Counted from the first letter of the stretch, positions 25,946-35,124 are shown. The stretch is 64,000 nt of DNA from Streptomyces shenzhenensis (GCF_003688995.1 NZ_PENI01000006.1:248001-312000), one strand, 5' to 3'. A program made the numbers and translations. The notes: a model not told the origin generated them from the letters alone.

Positions 25946-26545
25946 ATGGCAGGCGAGACCGTCATCACGGTCGTCGGCAATCTTGTCGACGACCCCGAGC
26001 TGCGCTTCACCCCGTCCGGTGCGGCGGTCGCGAAGTTCCGTGTCGCGTCCACTCCCCGCACCTTCGACCGTCAGACCAACGAGTGGAAGGACGGCGAGAG
26101 CCTCTTCCTGACCTGCTCGGTCTGGCGTCAGGCGGCGGAGAACGTCGCCGAGTCGCTCCAGCGAGGCATGCGCGTCATCGTGCAGGGCCGGCTGAAGCAG
26201 CGGTCCTACGAGGACCGTGAGGGCGTCAAGCGCACGGTCTACGAGCTGGACGTCGAGGAAGTCGGCGCCAGCCTCCGCAACGCCACGGCCAAGGTCACCA
26301 AGACCTCCGGTGGCGGCCGCGGCGGCCAGGGTGGTTACGGCGGCGGTGGCGGCCAGGGTGGTGGCGGCGGCTGGGGCGGCGGCCCCGGTGGCGGCCAGCA
26401 GGGCGGCGGCGCTCCCGCCGACGACCCGTGGGCGACCAGCGCTCCCGCCGGCGGCAACCAGGGCGGCGGTGGCGGCGGCTGGGGCGGAGGCTCCGGCGGT
26501 GGCCAGCAGGGCGGTGGCGGCTACTCGGACGAGCCCCCCTTCTAG
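25946..26545 (+). CDS. ssb: Single-stranded DNA-binding protein
   Basis: The protein has 199 residues. The OB-fold fills residues 1-110 ([19 protein letters not shown], then [18 protein letters not shown]). A very Gly/Gln-rich linker follows, ending in the acidic protein-interaction tip DEPPF. It coats single-stranded DNA and recruits replication and repair proteins. It is 72 bases after rpsF and 57 before rpsR, in the usual operon position. Confidence 0.97.
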   Translation: MAGETVITVVGNLVDDPELRFTPSGAAVAKFRVASTPRTFDRQTNEWKDGESLFLTCSVWRQAAENVAESLQRGMRVIVQGRLKQRSYEDREGVKRTVYELDVEEVGASLRNATAKVTKTSGGGRGGQGGYGGGGGQGGGGGWGGGPGGGQQGGGAPADDPWATSAPAGGNQGGGGGGWGGGSGGGQQGGGGYSDEPPF

Positions 26546-26602
26546 GTCTTCGGACCAGGGGTGGGCCGCACCCACACTTCTTGATCACACAGGAGAAACA
26601 CC

Positions 26603-26839
26603 ATGGCGAAGCCGCCTGTGCGCAAGCCTAAGAAGAAGGTCTGCGCTTTCTGCAAGGACAAGGTCACGTACGTGGACTACAAGGACACGAACATGCTGCG
26701 GAAGTTCATTTCCGACCGCGGCAAGATCCGTGCCCGCCGCGTGACCGGCAACTGCACGCAGCACCAGCGTGACGTCGCCACGGCCGTCAAGAACAGCCGT
26801 GAGATGGCGCTGCTGCCCTACACCTCCACCGCGCGCTAA
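26603..26839 (+). CDS. rpsR: 30S ribosomal protein S18
   Basis: The protein has 78 residues. VCAFCKDK near the N-terminus and NCTQHQ later supply CxxC...CxxH, so this is the zinc-binding (C+) type. Streptomycetes usually also have a zinc-free paralogue under Zur control. AGGAG lies 7 bases before the ATG. Confidence 0.97.
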   Translation: MAKPPVRKPKKKVCAFCKDKVTYVDYKDTNMLRKFISDRGKIRARRVTGNCTQHQRDVATAVKNSREMALLPYTSTAR

Positions 26840-26857
26840 GGGAAGGGTGACCGACTC

Positions 26858-27304
26858 ATGAAGATCATCCTCACCCACGAGGTCTCCGGCCTGGGCGCCG
26901 CGGGCGACGTCGTCGACGTCAAGGACGGCTACGCTCGCAACTACCTGATCCCGCGGAAGTTCGCGATCCGCTGGACCAAGGGCGGCGAGAAGGACGTCGA
27001 GCAGATCCGCCGTGCGCGCAAGATCCACGAGATCCAGACCATCGAGCAGGCCAACCAGATCAAGGCCCAGCTCGAGGGCGTGAAGGTCCGCCTGGCCGTC
27101 CGCTCCGGCGACGCCGGCCGTCTCTTCGGTTCCGTCACCCCGGCCGACATCGCCTCCGCGATCAAGGCTTCCGGTGGCCCCGAGGTCGACAAGCGCCGTA
27201 TCGAGCTGTCTACCCCGATCAAGACCCTGGGCGCCCACGAGACGTCCGTGCGTCTGCACCCCGAGGTTGCCGCCAAGGTCAACATCGAGGTCATCGCGGC
27301 CTGA
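26858..27304 (+). CDS. rplI: 50S ribosomal protein L9
   Basis: The protein has 148 residues with the L9 signature in its N-terminal domain ([20 protein letters not shown]), a long central helix and a C-terminal domain with [13 protein letters not shown]. It is the last gene of the operon, followed by a strong terminator. Confidence 0.98.
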   Translation: MKIILTHEVSGLGAAGDVVDVKDGYARNYLIPRKFAIRWTKGGEKDVEQIRRARKIHEIQTIEQANQIKAQLEGVKVRLAVRSGDAGRLFGSVTPADIASAIKASGGPEVDKRRIELSTPIKTLGAHETSVRLHPEVAAKVNIEVIAA

Positions 27305-27330
27305 CCGCGCTCGGCCTGAGCAGTCACGAA

Positions 27331-27361
27331 GGGGGCCGCACCCGGCAAGGGTGCGGCCCCC
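27331..27361 (+). terminator. Terminator of the rpsF-rplI operon
   Basis: A perfect 13-bp stem (27331-27343 with 27349-27361) around GGCAA, 27 bases after the rplI stop, followed by TTCC. Confidence 0.85.
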
Positions 27362-27405
27362 TTCCGCGTGGTCGCATATGGGTCGATCGACGGTGAGGCG
27401 GACGT

Positions 27406-27419
27406 GTTTCACGTGAAAC
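27406..27419. other. parS site (exact)
   Basis: Exact GTTTCACGTGAAAC in the convergent gap between rplI and the MATE gene. The next site starts 30 bases further on. Confidence 0.93.
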
Positions 27420-27435
27420 AGGGCCACCCCGCGGT

Positions 27436-27449
27436 GTTTCACGTGAAAC
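27436..27449. other. parS site (exact)
   Basis: Exact GTTTCACGTGAAAC, second of a tandem pair, ending 2 bases before the stop codon of the MATE gene. Confidence 0.93.
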
Positions 27450-27451
27450 GG

Positions 27452-28789
27452 TCAGCGGGTGGCGCCCGTGATGATCCACCGGCCCGATCGGGAACGCAGC
27501 CAGAGCGTCAGCATCCGCACCGTCATCATCAGCGTCATGGCGGCCCAGATCGCGGTGAGCCCACCGCCGAGCGCAGGGACGAGCAGGGCGACAGGGGTGA
27601 AGACCGCGAGCGTGAGCACCATGGCCCCGGCGAGATACGGCCCGTCCCCCGCGCCCATCAGAACGCCGTCCAGAACGAAGACGACGCCGCAGACCGGCTG
27701 GGACAGCGCCACGACGAGCAGCGCGGGCAGCGCAGCGTCCCGGACGACGGAGTCGCCGGTGAACAAGGGCAGAAAGACCGGCCGCGCCACGATCACCAGC
27801 AGCCCCAGGGCCACCCCGACCGCTGTGCCCCACTGCACCATGCGGCGGCAGGCCTCGCGGGCTCCCTGTGGATCGTCCGCCCCCAGATAGCGGCCGATGA
27901 TGGCCTGGCCGGCGATCGCTATGGCGTCGAGGGCGAAGGCCAGCAGGCTCCAGAGCGACAGGACGATCTGGTGGGCGGCGATGTCGGCATCCCCCAGGCG
28001 TGCCGCGACGGCAGTGGCAATCATGAGAATCGCCCGCAGCGAGAGCGTACGGACGAGCAACGGGACCCCGGCTTGTGCGGAGGCTCTGATGCCGGCGGCA
28101 TCGGGCCGCAGCGGTGCGCCGTGCTCACGCGCGCCCCGGACGACCACGACGAGATAGATCGCTGCCATGCCGCACTGGGCGATGACCGTGCCCCAGGCGG
28201 ATCCGGCGATGCCGAGCCCGGCGCCGTAGACGAGTCCGGCGTTGAGGGCCGCGTTGGCGACGAAGCCCGCCACGGCTACATAGAGCGGGGTCCTTGTGTC
28301 CTGGAGCCCGCGCAGGACACCGGTGGCGGCGAGCACGACCAGCATGGCCGGGATGCCGAGGGAGGAGATGCGGAGGTAGGTCGTCGCATACGGTGCCGCG
28401 GTGGCCGAGGCGCCGAAGAGGTCCACGATGGCGGGGGCCAGCGGCAGGACGACGGCGATGACGGCGAGTCCGAGCAGCAGCGCCAGCCAGATGCCGTCCA
28501 TGCCCTGACGGATGGCGGCCTGGAGATCGCCCGCGCCGACCCTTCGAGCCACCGCGGCCGTGGTGCCATAGGCGAGGAAGACGAAGATGCTCACGGCGGT
28601 CGTCAGAAGTGCCGAGGCGACGCCGAGACCGGCGAGCTGGGCCGTGCCCAGATGGCCGACGATCGCGCTGTCCGCCATCACGAACAGGGGCTCGGCGACC
28701 AGCGCGCCGAAGGCAGGGACGGCCAGTGCGACGATCTCTCGGTCGTGCTGCCGACGGGTGGCCCTGGGTATCGCGGGAGCCTGTGACAT
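27452..28789 (-). CDS. MATE-family (DinF-like) efflux transporter
   Basis: The protein has 445 residues with about 12 hydrophobic helices. The paired repeats typical of MATE carriers are visible (VALAVPAFGALVAEPLFVMADSAIVG at about 18-43; a related repeat begins near SLRAILMIATAVAARLGDAD). LGTAQLAGLGVASALL is a DinF-like stretch. It exports organic cations or drugs by Na+ or H+ antiport; the substrate is unknown. It diverges from dnaB across a 462-base gap rich in DnaA-box-like sequences. Confidence 0.9.
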   Translation of the reverse strand: MSQAPAIPRATRRQHDREIVALAVPAFGALVAEPLFVMADSAIVGHLGTAQLAGLGVASALLTTAVSIFVFLAYGTTAAVARRVGAGDLQAAIRQGMDGIWLALLLGLAVIAVVLPLAPAIVDLFGASATAAPYATTYLRISSLGIPAMLVVLAATGVLRGLQDTRTPLYVAVAGFVANAALNAGLVYGAGLGIAGSAWGTVIAQCGMAAIYLVVVVRGAREHGAPLRPDAAGIRASAQAGVPLLVRTLSLRAILMIATAVAARLGDADIAAHQIVLSLWSLLAFALDAIAIAGQAIIGRYLGADDPQGAREACRRMVQWGTAVGVALGLLVIVARPVFLPLFTGDSVVRDAALPALLVVALSQPVCGVVFVLDGVLMGAGDGPYLAGAMVLTLAVFTPVALLVPALGGGLTAIWAAMTLMMTVRMLTLWLRSRSGRWIITGATR

Positions 28790-28803
28790 GGGCGCTAATC
28801 TAA

Positions 28804-29066
28804 TCGTCCACAGGTAAGAGATGCAAACCGTTTGTGGTCCTTACTTTGAATCTCACGGAGTGTGCTCTCGTACACAGTTCGAGCCGATCTTGGTCCGACT
28901 GGGGAAGTTTTTCTTCTGCACAGCCGGTGGATGGGAAAACCGCAGGTCAGATTCCCTTTTATAGGAAGGGTGGGGGCTTGTTCACAGGGCTGTCCACCGC
29001 GTCGTGCACAGGTTTTGCCAGGTTCTCCACAGCATCGGGGCCGTCGTCCACATGGCCTGTGGATAA
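28804..29066. promoter_or_regulatory. DnaA-box-like cluster upstream of dnaB
   Basis: Boxes resembling TTGTCCACA are at 28804-28812 (TCGTCCACA), 28978-28986 (TTGTTCACA), 28990-28998 (CTGTCCACC), 29002-29010 (TCGTGCACA), 29023-29031 (TTCTCCACA), 29044-29052 (TCGTCCACA) and, on the minus strand, 29058-29066 (TTATCCACA, an exact classical DnaA box). Six of them fall within 89 bases. The rest of the 28790-29251 gap has no gene; a strong AGGAGGTGG ribosome-binding site stands at its end. Confidence 0.6.
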
Positions 29067-29251
29067 CCAGATTGGCTGACGGTGCTGAGAGGCCTAACGT
29101 GGTCCGGCGCCCGCTCGCCTCACCGACCTCGGAACCCTCACAAAACCGACCCGGGAGAACCGGAGTTGGGCCGTCCTATTTGTCAGTGCCGTGCCGTAGA
29201 AATGAGGGGCACGGTGAGGTCCGCGCGCGGCGGACGGGAGGAGGTGGCTCG

Positions 29252-31663
29252 GTGAGCGTTTCCGAGCCCTTGGACGACCCGTGGGCCGACAGCGGGCCCA
29301 GTGATCGTCTGCCCGCTTCGCGTCGTCGCGGTGACACCGGACCGGGCCGGGGAGAGCAGCACGAACGGGGCCGGGAGAGCGGTGGCTGGGACGGCGGCGG
29401 TTCGTCGTTCGAACGCGTTCCGCCGCAGGACCTCGATGCCGAGCAGTCCGTCCTCGGCGGCATGCTGCTGTCCAAGGACGCCATCGCCGATGTCGTCGAG
29501 GTCCTCAAGGGCCATGACTTCTACAAGCCCGCGCACGAGAAGATCTACCAGGCGATCCTCGACATCTACGCGAAGGGCGAGCCGGCCGACCCCATCACGA
29601 TCGCCGCGGAGCTGACCAAGCGCGGCGAGATCAACAAGGTCGGCGGCGCGTCGTATCTGCACACCCTCGTCCAGACCGTGCCGACGGCGGCGAACGCCGA
29701 GTACTACGCGGAGATCGTCCATGAACGGGCGGTCCTGCGCCGGCTGGTCGAGGCCGGCACCCGCATCACCCAGATGGGATACGCGGCCGACGGCGACGTC
29801 GACGAGATCGTCAACCAGGCCCAGGCCGAGATCTACGCGGTCACCGAGCAGCGCACCAGCGAGGACTATCTGCCGCTCGGCGACATCATGGAGGGCGCCC
29901 TCGACGAGATCGAGGCGATCGGCTCGCGCAGCGGCGAGATGACGGGCGTGCCCACCGGGTTCACCGACTTCGACTCCCTGACGAACGGTCTGCACCCGGG
30001 ACAGATGATCGTCATCGCGGCGCGGCCCGCCATGGGCAAGGCGTTGGCTCTCGACACCCCGTTGCCGACGCCGGACGGCTGGACCCGGATGGGCGAGGTC
30101 GCGGAGGGCGATCTCCTGCTGGGCGCGGACGGCAGACCGACCCGGGTCGTCGCGGTGACCGACGTGATGATCGACAGGCCCTGCTTCGAGGTCGTCTTCG
30201 ACGACGGCAGCCGGATCGTCGCCGATGCCGATCATCAGTGGCTCACGGACACCCGTGCCTCGCGTCGCTCTCCGCGCGTTCCGGCGGCCGTCAGGACGAC
30301 GAAGGAGATCGCGGAGACGGTTCGCTGCGTCACCGACGACGGACGGCTCAACCACAGCGTCCGGAACGCCGCCCCGATGGAACTGCCGGCCAGGGAGCTT
30401 CCGGTTCCGCCTTACGCCCTGGGCGACCGGCTCGGTGACGGCAGCGGCGCCGCAGCGCCGATCACGTCCGCCGGTCCGGAAGCGCCCGGGCGCATCGCCG
30501 CCGAGGGGCTCGGGGACGTCCTGGGCGACAAGCGCATCCCTCGGGCGTATCTGAGGTCCTCCGTCGCGCAGCGCCGAGCTCTGCTCGCCGGGCTGCTGGA
30601 CACCGGCGGTACGGTGACCGACGCGGGCTCGGTGCAGGTGACGCTCACGCAGCGGAATCTGGCCCAGGACGTCCAGGAACTCGTCCTCAGCCTCGGCTAT
30701 CGGTGCGGCATCGCCGAGCGCTCGGTCGGAGGGCGCACGGAGGAGGCTTCGTCGACGGCGTACGACGTCGGCTTCACGGCCACGGACGACGTGTTCGGTC
30801 TTGCCGGCAAGCGGCAGACGCACGCGGAACGACGGCCTCCGCTGGCGCCCGAGGCCGAGCAGCGATTCATCACCGAAGTGAATCCGGTGGACTCCGTACC
30901 GGTGCGCTGTGTCCAGGTCGACAACGCGGATCATCTCTACCTGGCCGGCCGTTCCATGGTTCCCACGCACAATTCCACGCTGGCCCTGGACTTCGCACGG
31001 GCCGCCTCGATCAAGAACAACCTGCCGAGCGTGATCTTCTCGCTCGAAATGGGCCGCAACGAGATCGCGATGCGTCTGCTGTCCGCCGAGGCACGGGTCG
31101 CCCTGCACCACATGCGGTCCGGGACGATGACCGACGAGGACTGGACCCGGCTGGCCCGCCGGATGCCGGACGTCTCGGCCGCCCCCCTCTACATCGACGA
31201 CTCCCCGAACCTGTCGATGATGGAGATCCGCGCCAAGTGCCGCCGGCTGAAGCAGCGCAACGAGCTCAAGCTGGTCGTCATCGACTACCTCCAGCTGATG
31301 CAGTCCGGTGGTTCCAAGCGGGCCGAGAGCCGTCAGCAGGAGGTCTCGGACATGTCCCGTAACCTCAAGCTGCTCGCCAAGGAGCTGGAGCTTCCCGTCA
31401 TCGCGCTCTCCCAGCTCAACCGTGGCCCCGAGCAGCGCACCGACAAGAAGCCGATGGTCTCCGACCTGCGTGAGTCCGGCTCCATCGAGCAGGACGCCGA
31501 CATGGTCATCCTGCTGCACCGCGAGGACGCGTACGAGAAGGAGTCGCCCCGTGCGGGGGAGGCGGACCTGATCGTCGCCAAGCACCGAAACGGCCCCACG
31601 GCGACCATCACGGTCGCCTTCCAGGGCCACTACTCCCGCTTCGTGGACATGGCCCAGACCTGA
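29252..31663 (+). CDS. dnaB: Replicative DNA helicase DnaB, intein-containing precursor
   Basis: The precursor has 803 residues from GTG 29252, behind AGGAGGTGG. After a disordered acidic N-terminus, the DnaB N-terminal domain begins at PQDLDAEQSVLGGML. The RecA-like helicase domain starts near LPLGDIMEGALDEIE. The P-loop is split after RPAMGK by a 311-residue intein (precursor residues 264-574). The host resumes at STLALDFARAASIKNN, with motif 2 KLVVIDYLQLM and the DnaB motif DLRESGSIEQDADMV. Excision gives a 492-residue helicase that unwinds DNA at the fork. Because the insertion separates GK from ST, the helicase cannot work unless splicing occurs. Confidence 0.96.
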   Translation: MSVSEPLDDPWADSGPSDRLPASRRRGDTGPGRGEQHERGRESGGWDGGGSSFERVPPQDLDAEQSVLGGMLLSKDAIADVVEVLKGHDFYKPAHEKIYQAILDIYAKGEPADPITIAAELTKRGEINKVGGASYLHTLVQTVPTAANAEYYAEIVHERAVLRRLVEAGTRITQMGYAADGDVDEIVNQAQAEIYAVTEQRTSEDYLPLGDIMEGALDEIEAIGSRSGEMTGVPTGFTDFDSLTNGLHPGQMIVIAARPAMGKALALDTPLPTPDGWTRMGEVAEGDLLLGADGRPTRVVAVTDVMIDRPCFEVVFDDGSRIVADADHQWLTDTRASRRSPRVPAAVRTTKEIAETVRCVTDDGRLNHSVRNAAPMELPARELPVPPYALGDRLGDGSGAAAPITSAGPEAPGRIAAEGLGDVLGDKRIPRAYLRSSVAQRRALLAGLLDTGGTVTDAGSVQVTLTQRNLAQDVQELVLSLGYRCGIAERSVGGRTEEASSTAYDVGFTATDDVFGLAGKRQTHAERRPPLAPEAEQRFITEVNPVDSVPVRCVQVDNADHLYLAGRSMVPTHNSTLALDFARAASIKNNLPSVIFSLEMGRNEIAMRLLSAEARVALHHMRSGTMTDEDWTRLARRMPDVSAAPLYIDDSPNLSMMEIRAKCRRLKQRNELKLVVIDYLQLMQSGGSKRAESRQQEVSDMSRNLKLLAKELELPVIALSQLNRGPEQRTDKKPMVSDLRESGSIEQDADMVILLHREDAYEKESPRAGEADLIVAKHRNGPTATITVAFQGHYSRFVDMAQT
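30041..30973 (+). mobile_element. Class 3 intein in the DnaB P-loop, degenerate LAGLIDADG endonuclease
   Basis: The 311-residue insert starts with Ala, not Cys or Ser (ALALDTPLPTPDGW), and ends THN before Ser+1. It carries the class 3 WCT set: Trp67 two residues after His65 in block B (DADHQWL), Cys290 in block F (VRCVQVD) and Thr309 in block G (VPTHN). Class 3 inteins start splicing from the block F Cys. The endonuclease region is decayed: the second LAGLIDADG-type motif reads LLAGLLDTGG with Gly replacing the catalytic Asp. The stretch between the first (LGDRLGDG) and second motifs also looks shortened. Homing activity is therefore unlikely, while the splicing residues are intact. Confidence 0.88.
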
Positions 31664-31687
31664 CCCGGTCGGTGTGGGCCCTCGGGT

Positions 31688-32233
31688 TCAGTCGCGTTGC
31701 GGGGCGCGGTCCTGGGCGTCGAGGTGGGCGAGGTGGGCGGCGACGTCGTCGGCGAAGCGGCCGAGCAGCCTGCTGAAGGCCCGGCGGTCCTCTGCCGACC
31801 AGTCGGCGAGGGCCTCGTCGAAGACCCCGAAGACTGTGTTCAGATAGCGCTCGACGGTGGCGGTCCCCTCCGGGGTGGACTCGACCAGGCGGGCCCGCTG
31901 GTCGTCGGGGTCGACGACGCGGCGCGCCAGCCGACGCCGCTCCAGTTCGTTCACCTGCCGGGTGACATGCGGGCCGACCACCTGCATGCGATGCGCGATC
32001 TCGCCGACGCGCAACGGCTTGCCGGCCATGCGCAGCTGCAGCAGGACGTTCATGGAGGGCTGGTCGAGCCCGGGGGCCGCCTGCTGCATGGCGCGTTCGA
32101 CCAGGCTGCCGCGGCTCATTGCGGTTCCCACCTGAGACAGGCGCGGGACCAGGGCCATCAGATTGAACTCGCCGTCGTCGCCGGCACCCTCGGTGCGGGA
32201 CGGAGAGGCGTGGTCGTTCGGGGTGCTGTCCAT
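31688..32233 (-). CDS. MarR-family transcriptional regulator
   Basis: The protein has 181 residues from ATG 32231-32233 (AAGGTGAG before it). The winged helix spans about residues 60-130 (LRVGEIAHRMQVVGPHVTRQ, then the wing RRVVDPDDQRARLVESTPEG). It diverges from an FAD monooxygenase gene, with two similar boxes in between, so it probably represses that gene and itself until a small ligand binds. It is convergent with dnaB with only 24 bases between. Confidence 0.88.
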   Translation of the reverse strand: MDSTPNDHASPSRTEGAGDDGEFNLMALVPRLSQVGTAMSRGSLVERAMQQAAPGLDQPSMNVLLQLRMAGKPLRVGEIAHRMQVVGPHVTRQVNELERRRLARRVVDPDDQRARLVESTPEGTATVERYLNTVFGVFDEALADWSAEDRRAFSRLLGRFADDVAAHLAHLDAQDRAPQRD

Positions 32234-32246
32234 CTCACCTTCAATA

Positions 32247-32264
32247 GATACCAACGTTAGGTAT
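32247..32264. promoter_or_regulatory. Probable MarR operator 1
   Basis: GATACCAACGTTAGGTAT has ATACC/GGTAT arms and closely matches a second box 70 bases away. It lies 14 bases upstream of the marR start. Confidence 0.6.
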
Positions 32265-32316
32265 ATGATTCCCCTGGGCGTCGTTCCGCACAGCAGTCCA
32301 CTGCGCCCACAAATAA

Positions 32317-32334
32317 GATACCAAAGTTAGGCAT
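32317..32334. promoter_or_regulatory. Probable MarR operator 2
   Basis: GATACCAAAGTTAGGCAT is a 16/18 match to operator 1, exactly 70 bases (about seven helical turns) away, on the monooxygenase side of the divergent gap. Confidence 0.6.
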
Positions 32335-32381
32335 CTGGCTGCCCCGGCGCATCGGCGCAGTGCGGCCAGGAAGGATCGGCC

Positions 32382-33578
32382 ATGACCGAGACACATCACC
32401 ACCTCCCCAACCGCTCCGTCCTCGTCTCCGGCGCGAGCATCGCCGGCCCCGCGATCGCGTACTGGCTGCACCGCTACGGTTTCGACGTCACCGTCGTCGA
32501 GAAGGCGAGCGCCGTGCGCGGTGGCGGCTACCCCATCGACATCCGCGGCACCGCCCTGGAAGTGGTGCGGCGCATGGGTCTCCTGCCCCGGCTGCAACAG
32601 GCCCACGTCGCCACCCGCCGTCTCACCTTCCTGGACGCCGACGGCGGAACCGTCGCCGCACTGCGCCCCGAGGTCCTCGCCATGGGCGCCGACGGCGACC
32701 TCGAGGTCCGGCGCGGTGACCTGACCGAGGTCCTCTACGACGCCGTCCGCGACTCCGTGGCGTTCATGTTCGACGACTCCATCACCGCCCTCGACGACCG
32801 TTCCGACGGCATCGAGGTGACCTTCCGCAGCGGCGCCCGCCGCACCTTCGACCTCGTCATCGGGGCCGACGGACTCCACTCCAACACCCGCCGGCTGCTC
32901 CTCGGCCCCGAGGAGCGCTTCCACCACTACCTCGGCCGCTGCTTCGCGGGCTTCACCATGCCCAACCACCTCGGGCTCGCCCACGAGGCGGTGCTGTGGA
33001 ACACCCCGGGGCGGGCCGCCGTCCTCTACGGCGTCGGCTCCGGCGAGCACGTGCACGGATTCCTCGCCTTCACGCGCTCCGACCCGCCCTTCGACGCCTT
33101 CCGCGACCCCGACGCGCAGCGCGAACTGGTCGCGGCCACCTTCCCGGACGATCGCTGGGAGATTCCACGGCTGGTCGGTGCGATGCGCGCCGCCGAGGAC
33201 CTGTTCTTCGACGTCGTCAGCCAGATACGGATGACGAGCTGGTCCCTGGGCCGGGTCGCGCTGGTCGGCGACGCCGCCTATGCGCCGTCCTTCCTGACGG
33301 GGCAGGGCACCAGCCTCGCCCTGGTCGGCGCGTATGTGCTGGCCGGCGAGTTGGCCGCGCACGCCGACCACATCCAGGGGTTCGCCGGTTACGAAAGGGT
33401 GCTGAGGCCGTTCGTGACCGTCAATCAGAACCTCGTCCACGAGCACGAAACGGGGGTCCTCCCCGCCACCGAGCAGGCGATCCGGGAGCGCAACGCCACC
33501 CTGCGCACCCTCTCCGCTCTCCCCGCCGACCGGCCACACGCCGCGTACACCGCCCTCACCCTCCCCGACTACGACTGA
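32382..33578 (+). CDS. FAD-dependent (group A) aromatic monooxygenase
   Basis: The protein has 398 residues. The N-terminal FAD motif is a GxGxxG variant, GASIAGPAIAYWLHRYGFDV. The DG motif reads LVIGADGLHSNTR, and the GD motif VALVGDAAYAPSFLTGQGTS. This layout is that of NAD(P)H-dependent flavin hydroxylases, including those that inactivate tetracyclines or rifamycins. The substrate is unknown. The divergent MarR gene and paired boxes suggest induction by an aromatic compound or drug. Confidence 0.88.
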   Translation: MTETHHHLPNRSVLVSGASIAGPAIAYWLHRYGFDVTVVEKASAVRGGGYPIDIRGTALEVVRRMGLLPRLQQAHVATRRLTFLDADGGTVAALRPEVLAMGADGDLEVRRGDLTEVLYDAVRDSVAFMFDDSITALDDRSDGIEVTFRSGARRTFDLVIGADGLHSNTRRLLLGPEERFHHYLGRCFAGFTMPNHLGLAHEAVLWNTPGRAAVLYGVGSGEHVHGFLAFTRSDPPFDAFRDPDAQRELVAATFPDDRWEIPRLVGAMRAAEDLFFDVVSQIRMTSWSLGRVALVGDAAYAPSFLTGQGTSLALVGAYVLAGELAAHADHIQGFAGYERVLRPFVTVNQNLVHEHETGVLPATEQAIRERNATLRTLSALPADRPHAAYTALTLPDYD

Positions 33579-33716
33579 CATACGGCTCCCGGTTCACCTC
33601 CTCCGCCTTCTGGGCCGGGCGAGGCTCTCGGTGATCAGCTGCCACCCCGGCCATCGCCCCCGCCCGCCGGAGAAATGAACTCGACGCGTGTGCCTCCAGC
33701 GGATGGACTGGGGGGC

Positions 33717-35102
33717 ATGACGACATCTCCAGATGAACTGCTCCCCGCCACGCGGCGGGCGTTGCTGCACCGGATCGCCGTGGCGCAAGCCGAGGGGCGG
33801 GCGCCCTCGCTGGTGGCGGCGGTCGTGCGGGACGGGCGAACCGTGTGGCACGGGTCCCGGAGCTCGGTGGACGGGCACGCGCCGGACGAGAACGTGCAGT
33901 ACCGCATCGGGTCCATCACCAAGACGTTCACGGCCGTTCTCGTGCTGCGGCTGCGCGACGAGGGAGCACTGGACCTCGGCGACCCGCTGGAGAAGCATCT
34001 GCCCGGCACCGGCGCGGGGGAGGCCACCATCGCCGAACTGCTCGCGCACACAGGAGGATTGGCGGCCGAATCACCGGCTCCCTGGTGGGAGCGGACCCCC
34101 GGCTCGCTGCGCCCCGAGCTGAGCGATGTCCTCGGTGAGAGGCCCCTCGTGCATCCGGTCGGCCGGCGCCACCACTACTCGAACCCCGGCTATACGCTGC
34201 TCGGCGCCCTGGTGGAGGAGGTGCGGGGCGCCCCCTGGGAAGAGGTGCTCCGCCGGGAGGTGCTCGAACCGCTGGGCCTCGACCGGACCGGTGCCCAGCC
34301 CCGGGCCCCGCACGCGGGCGGCTGGGCCGTCCACCCCTGGGCCGATGCCCTCCTGCCCGAACCGGTCGAGGATCTCGGCCGGATGGCACCGGCCGGTCAA
34401 CTGTGGTCCACCACAGGTGACCTGGCGCGGTTCGCGGCCTTCCTCGCCGAGGGGGACGACCGGGTGCTGAGCGCGGACACCGTGCGTGAGATGCGGACGC
34501 CCGCCGCCCCGGCCGAGGCGGCCGCTGTCATGGACGGCGCCACCTACGGTCTCGGCATGCAGATCCAGCACCGCCATCAGCGGCTCCTGGTGGGGCACTC
34601 CGGGTCGCTTCCGGGCTTCCTGGCCAACCTCACGATCAGCGTCGCGGACGACGTGGCCGCCGTGGTGCTGGCCAACTGCACCTCCGGACCGCTGCTCGGC
34701 ACGGTCGGCGCCGATCTCGTACGGATCGTGGCCGAGGCCGAGCCGAGGATCCCCGAGCCGTGGCGGCCGCTGCGCGAAGTCGATCCGTCGGTACTGGAGT
34801 TGGCGGGGCAGTGGTACTGGGGCACGCATGCCTACGGCCTGCGGGTGACGGCCGATGGGCGCGTCTCGCTGGGGCCGCTGTCCGGCAACGGCCGCAGTTC
34901 GCGCTTCCGGGCCAACGGTGACGGCACCTGGACCGGACTGGAGGGCTACTACCACGGCGAGCTTCTACGGGCCGTACGACGCCCGGACGGGTCGGTGAGC
35001 CATCTCGACCTCGGATCGTTCGTGTTCACGCGGCAGCCGTACGAGGACGGCGCCGCTGTGCCCGGCGGGGTGGATCCCGAGGGGTGGCGGGGGATCGGTT
35101 AG
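33717..35102 (+). CDS. Serine beta-lactamase-like hydrolase (class C/PBP4-like family)
   Basis: The protein has 461 residues from ATG 33717 (an in-frame ATG at 33675 would add 14). The catalytic motifs are SITK (IGSITKTFTAVLV), YSN (HHYSNPGYTLLG) and HSG (LVGHSGSLPGF). No signal peptide is visible, so it is probably cytosolic. A C-terminal domain of about 100 residues follows the fold. Members include esterases, D-amino peptidases and carboxypeptidases; the substrate here cannot be told. It may follow the monooxygenase in the same transcript (138-base gap). Confidence 0.85.
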   Translation: MTTSPDELLPATRRALLHRIAVAQAEGRAPSLVAAVVRDGRTVWHGSRSSVDGHAPDENVQYRIGSITKTFTAVLVLRLRDEGALDLGDPLEKHLPGTGAGEATIAELLAHTGGLAAESPAPWWERTPGSLRPELSDVLGERPLVHPVGRRHHYSNPGYTLLGALVEEVRGAPWEEVLRREVLEPLGLDRTGAQPRAPHAGGWAVHPWADALLPEPVEDLGRMAPAGQLWSTTGDLARFAAFLAEGDDRVLSADTVREMRTPAAPAEAAAVMDGATYGLGMQIQHRHQRLLVGHSGSLPGFLANLTISVADDVAAVVLANCTSGPLLGTVGADLVRIVAEAEPRIPEPWRPLREVDPSVLELAGQWYWGTHAYGLRVTADGRVSLGPLSGNGRSSRFRANGDGTWTGLEGYYHGELLRAVRRPDGSVSHLDLGSFVFTRQPYEDGAAVPGGVDPEGWRGIG

Positions 35103-35124
35103 CCGGCCTTGTGTGGGGTGTCCT

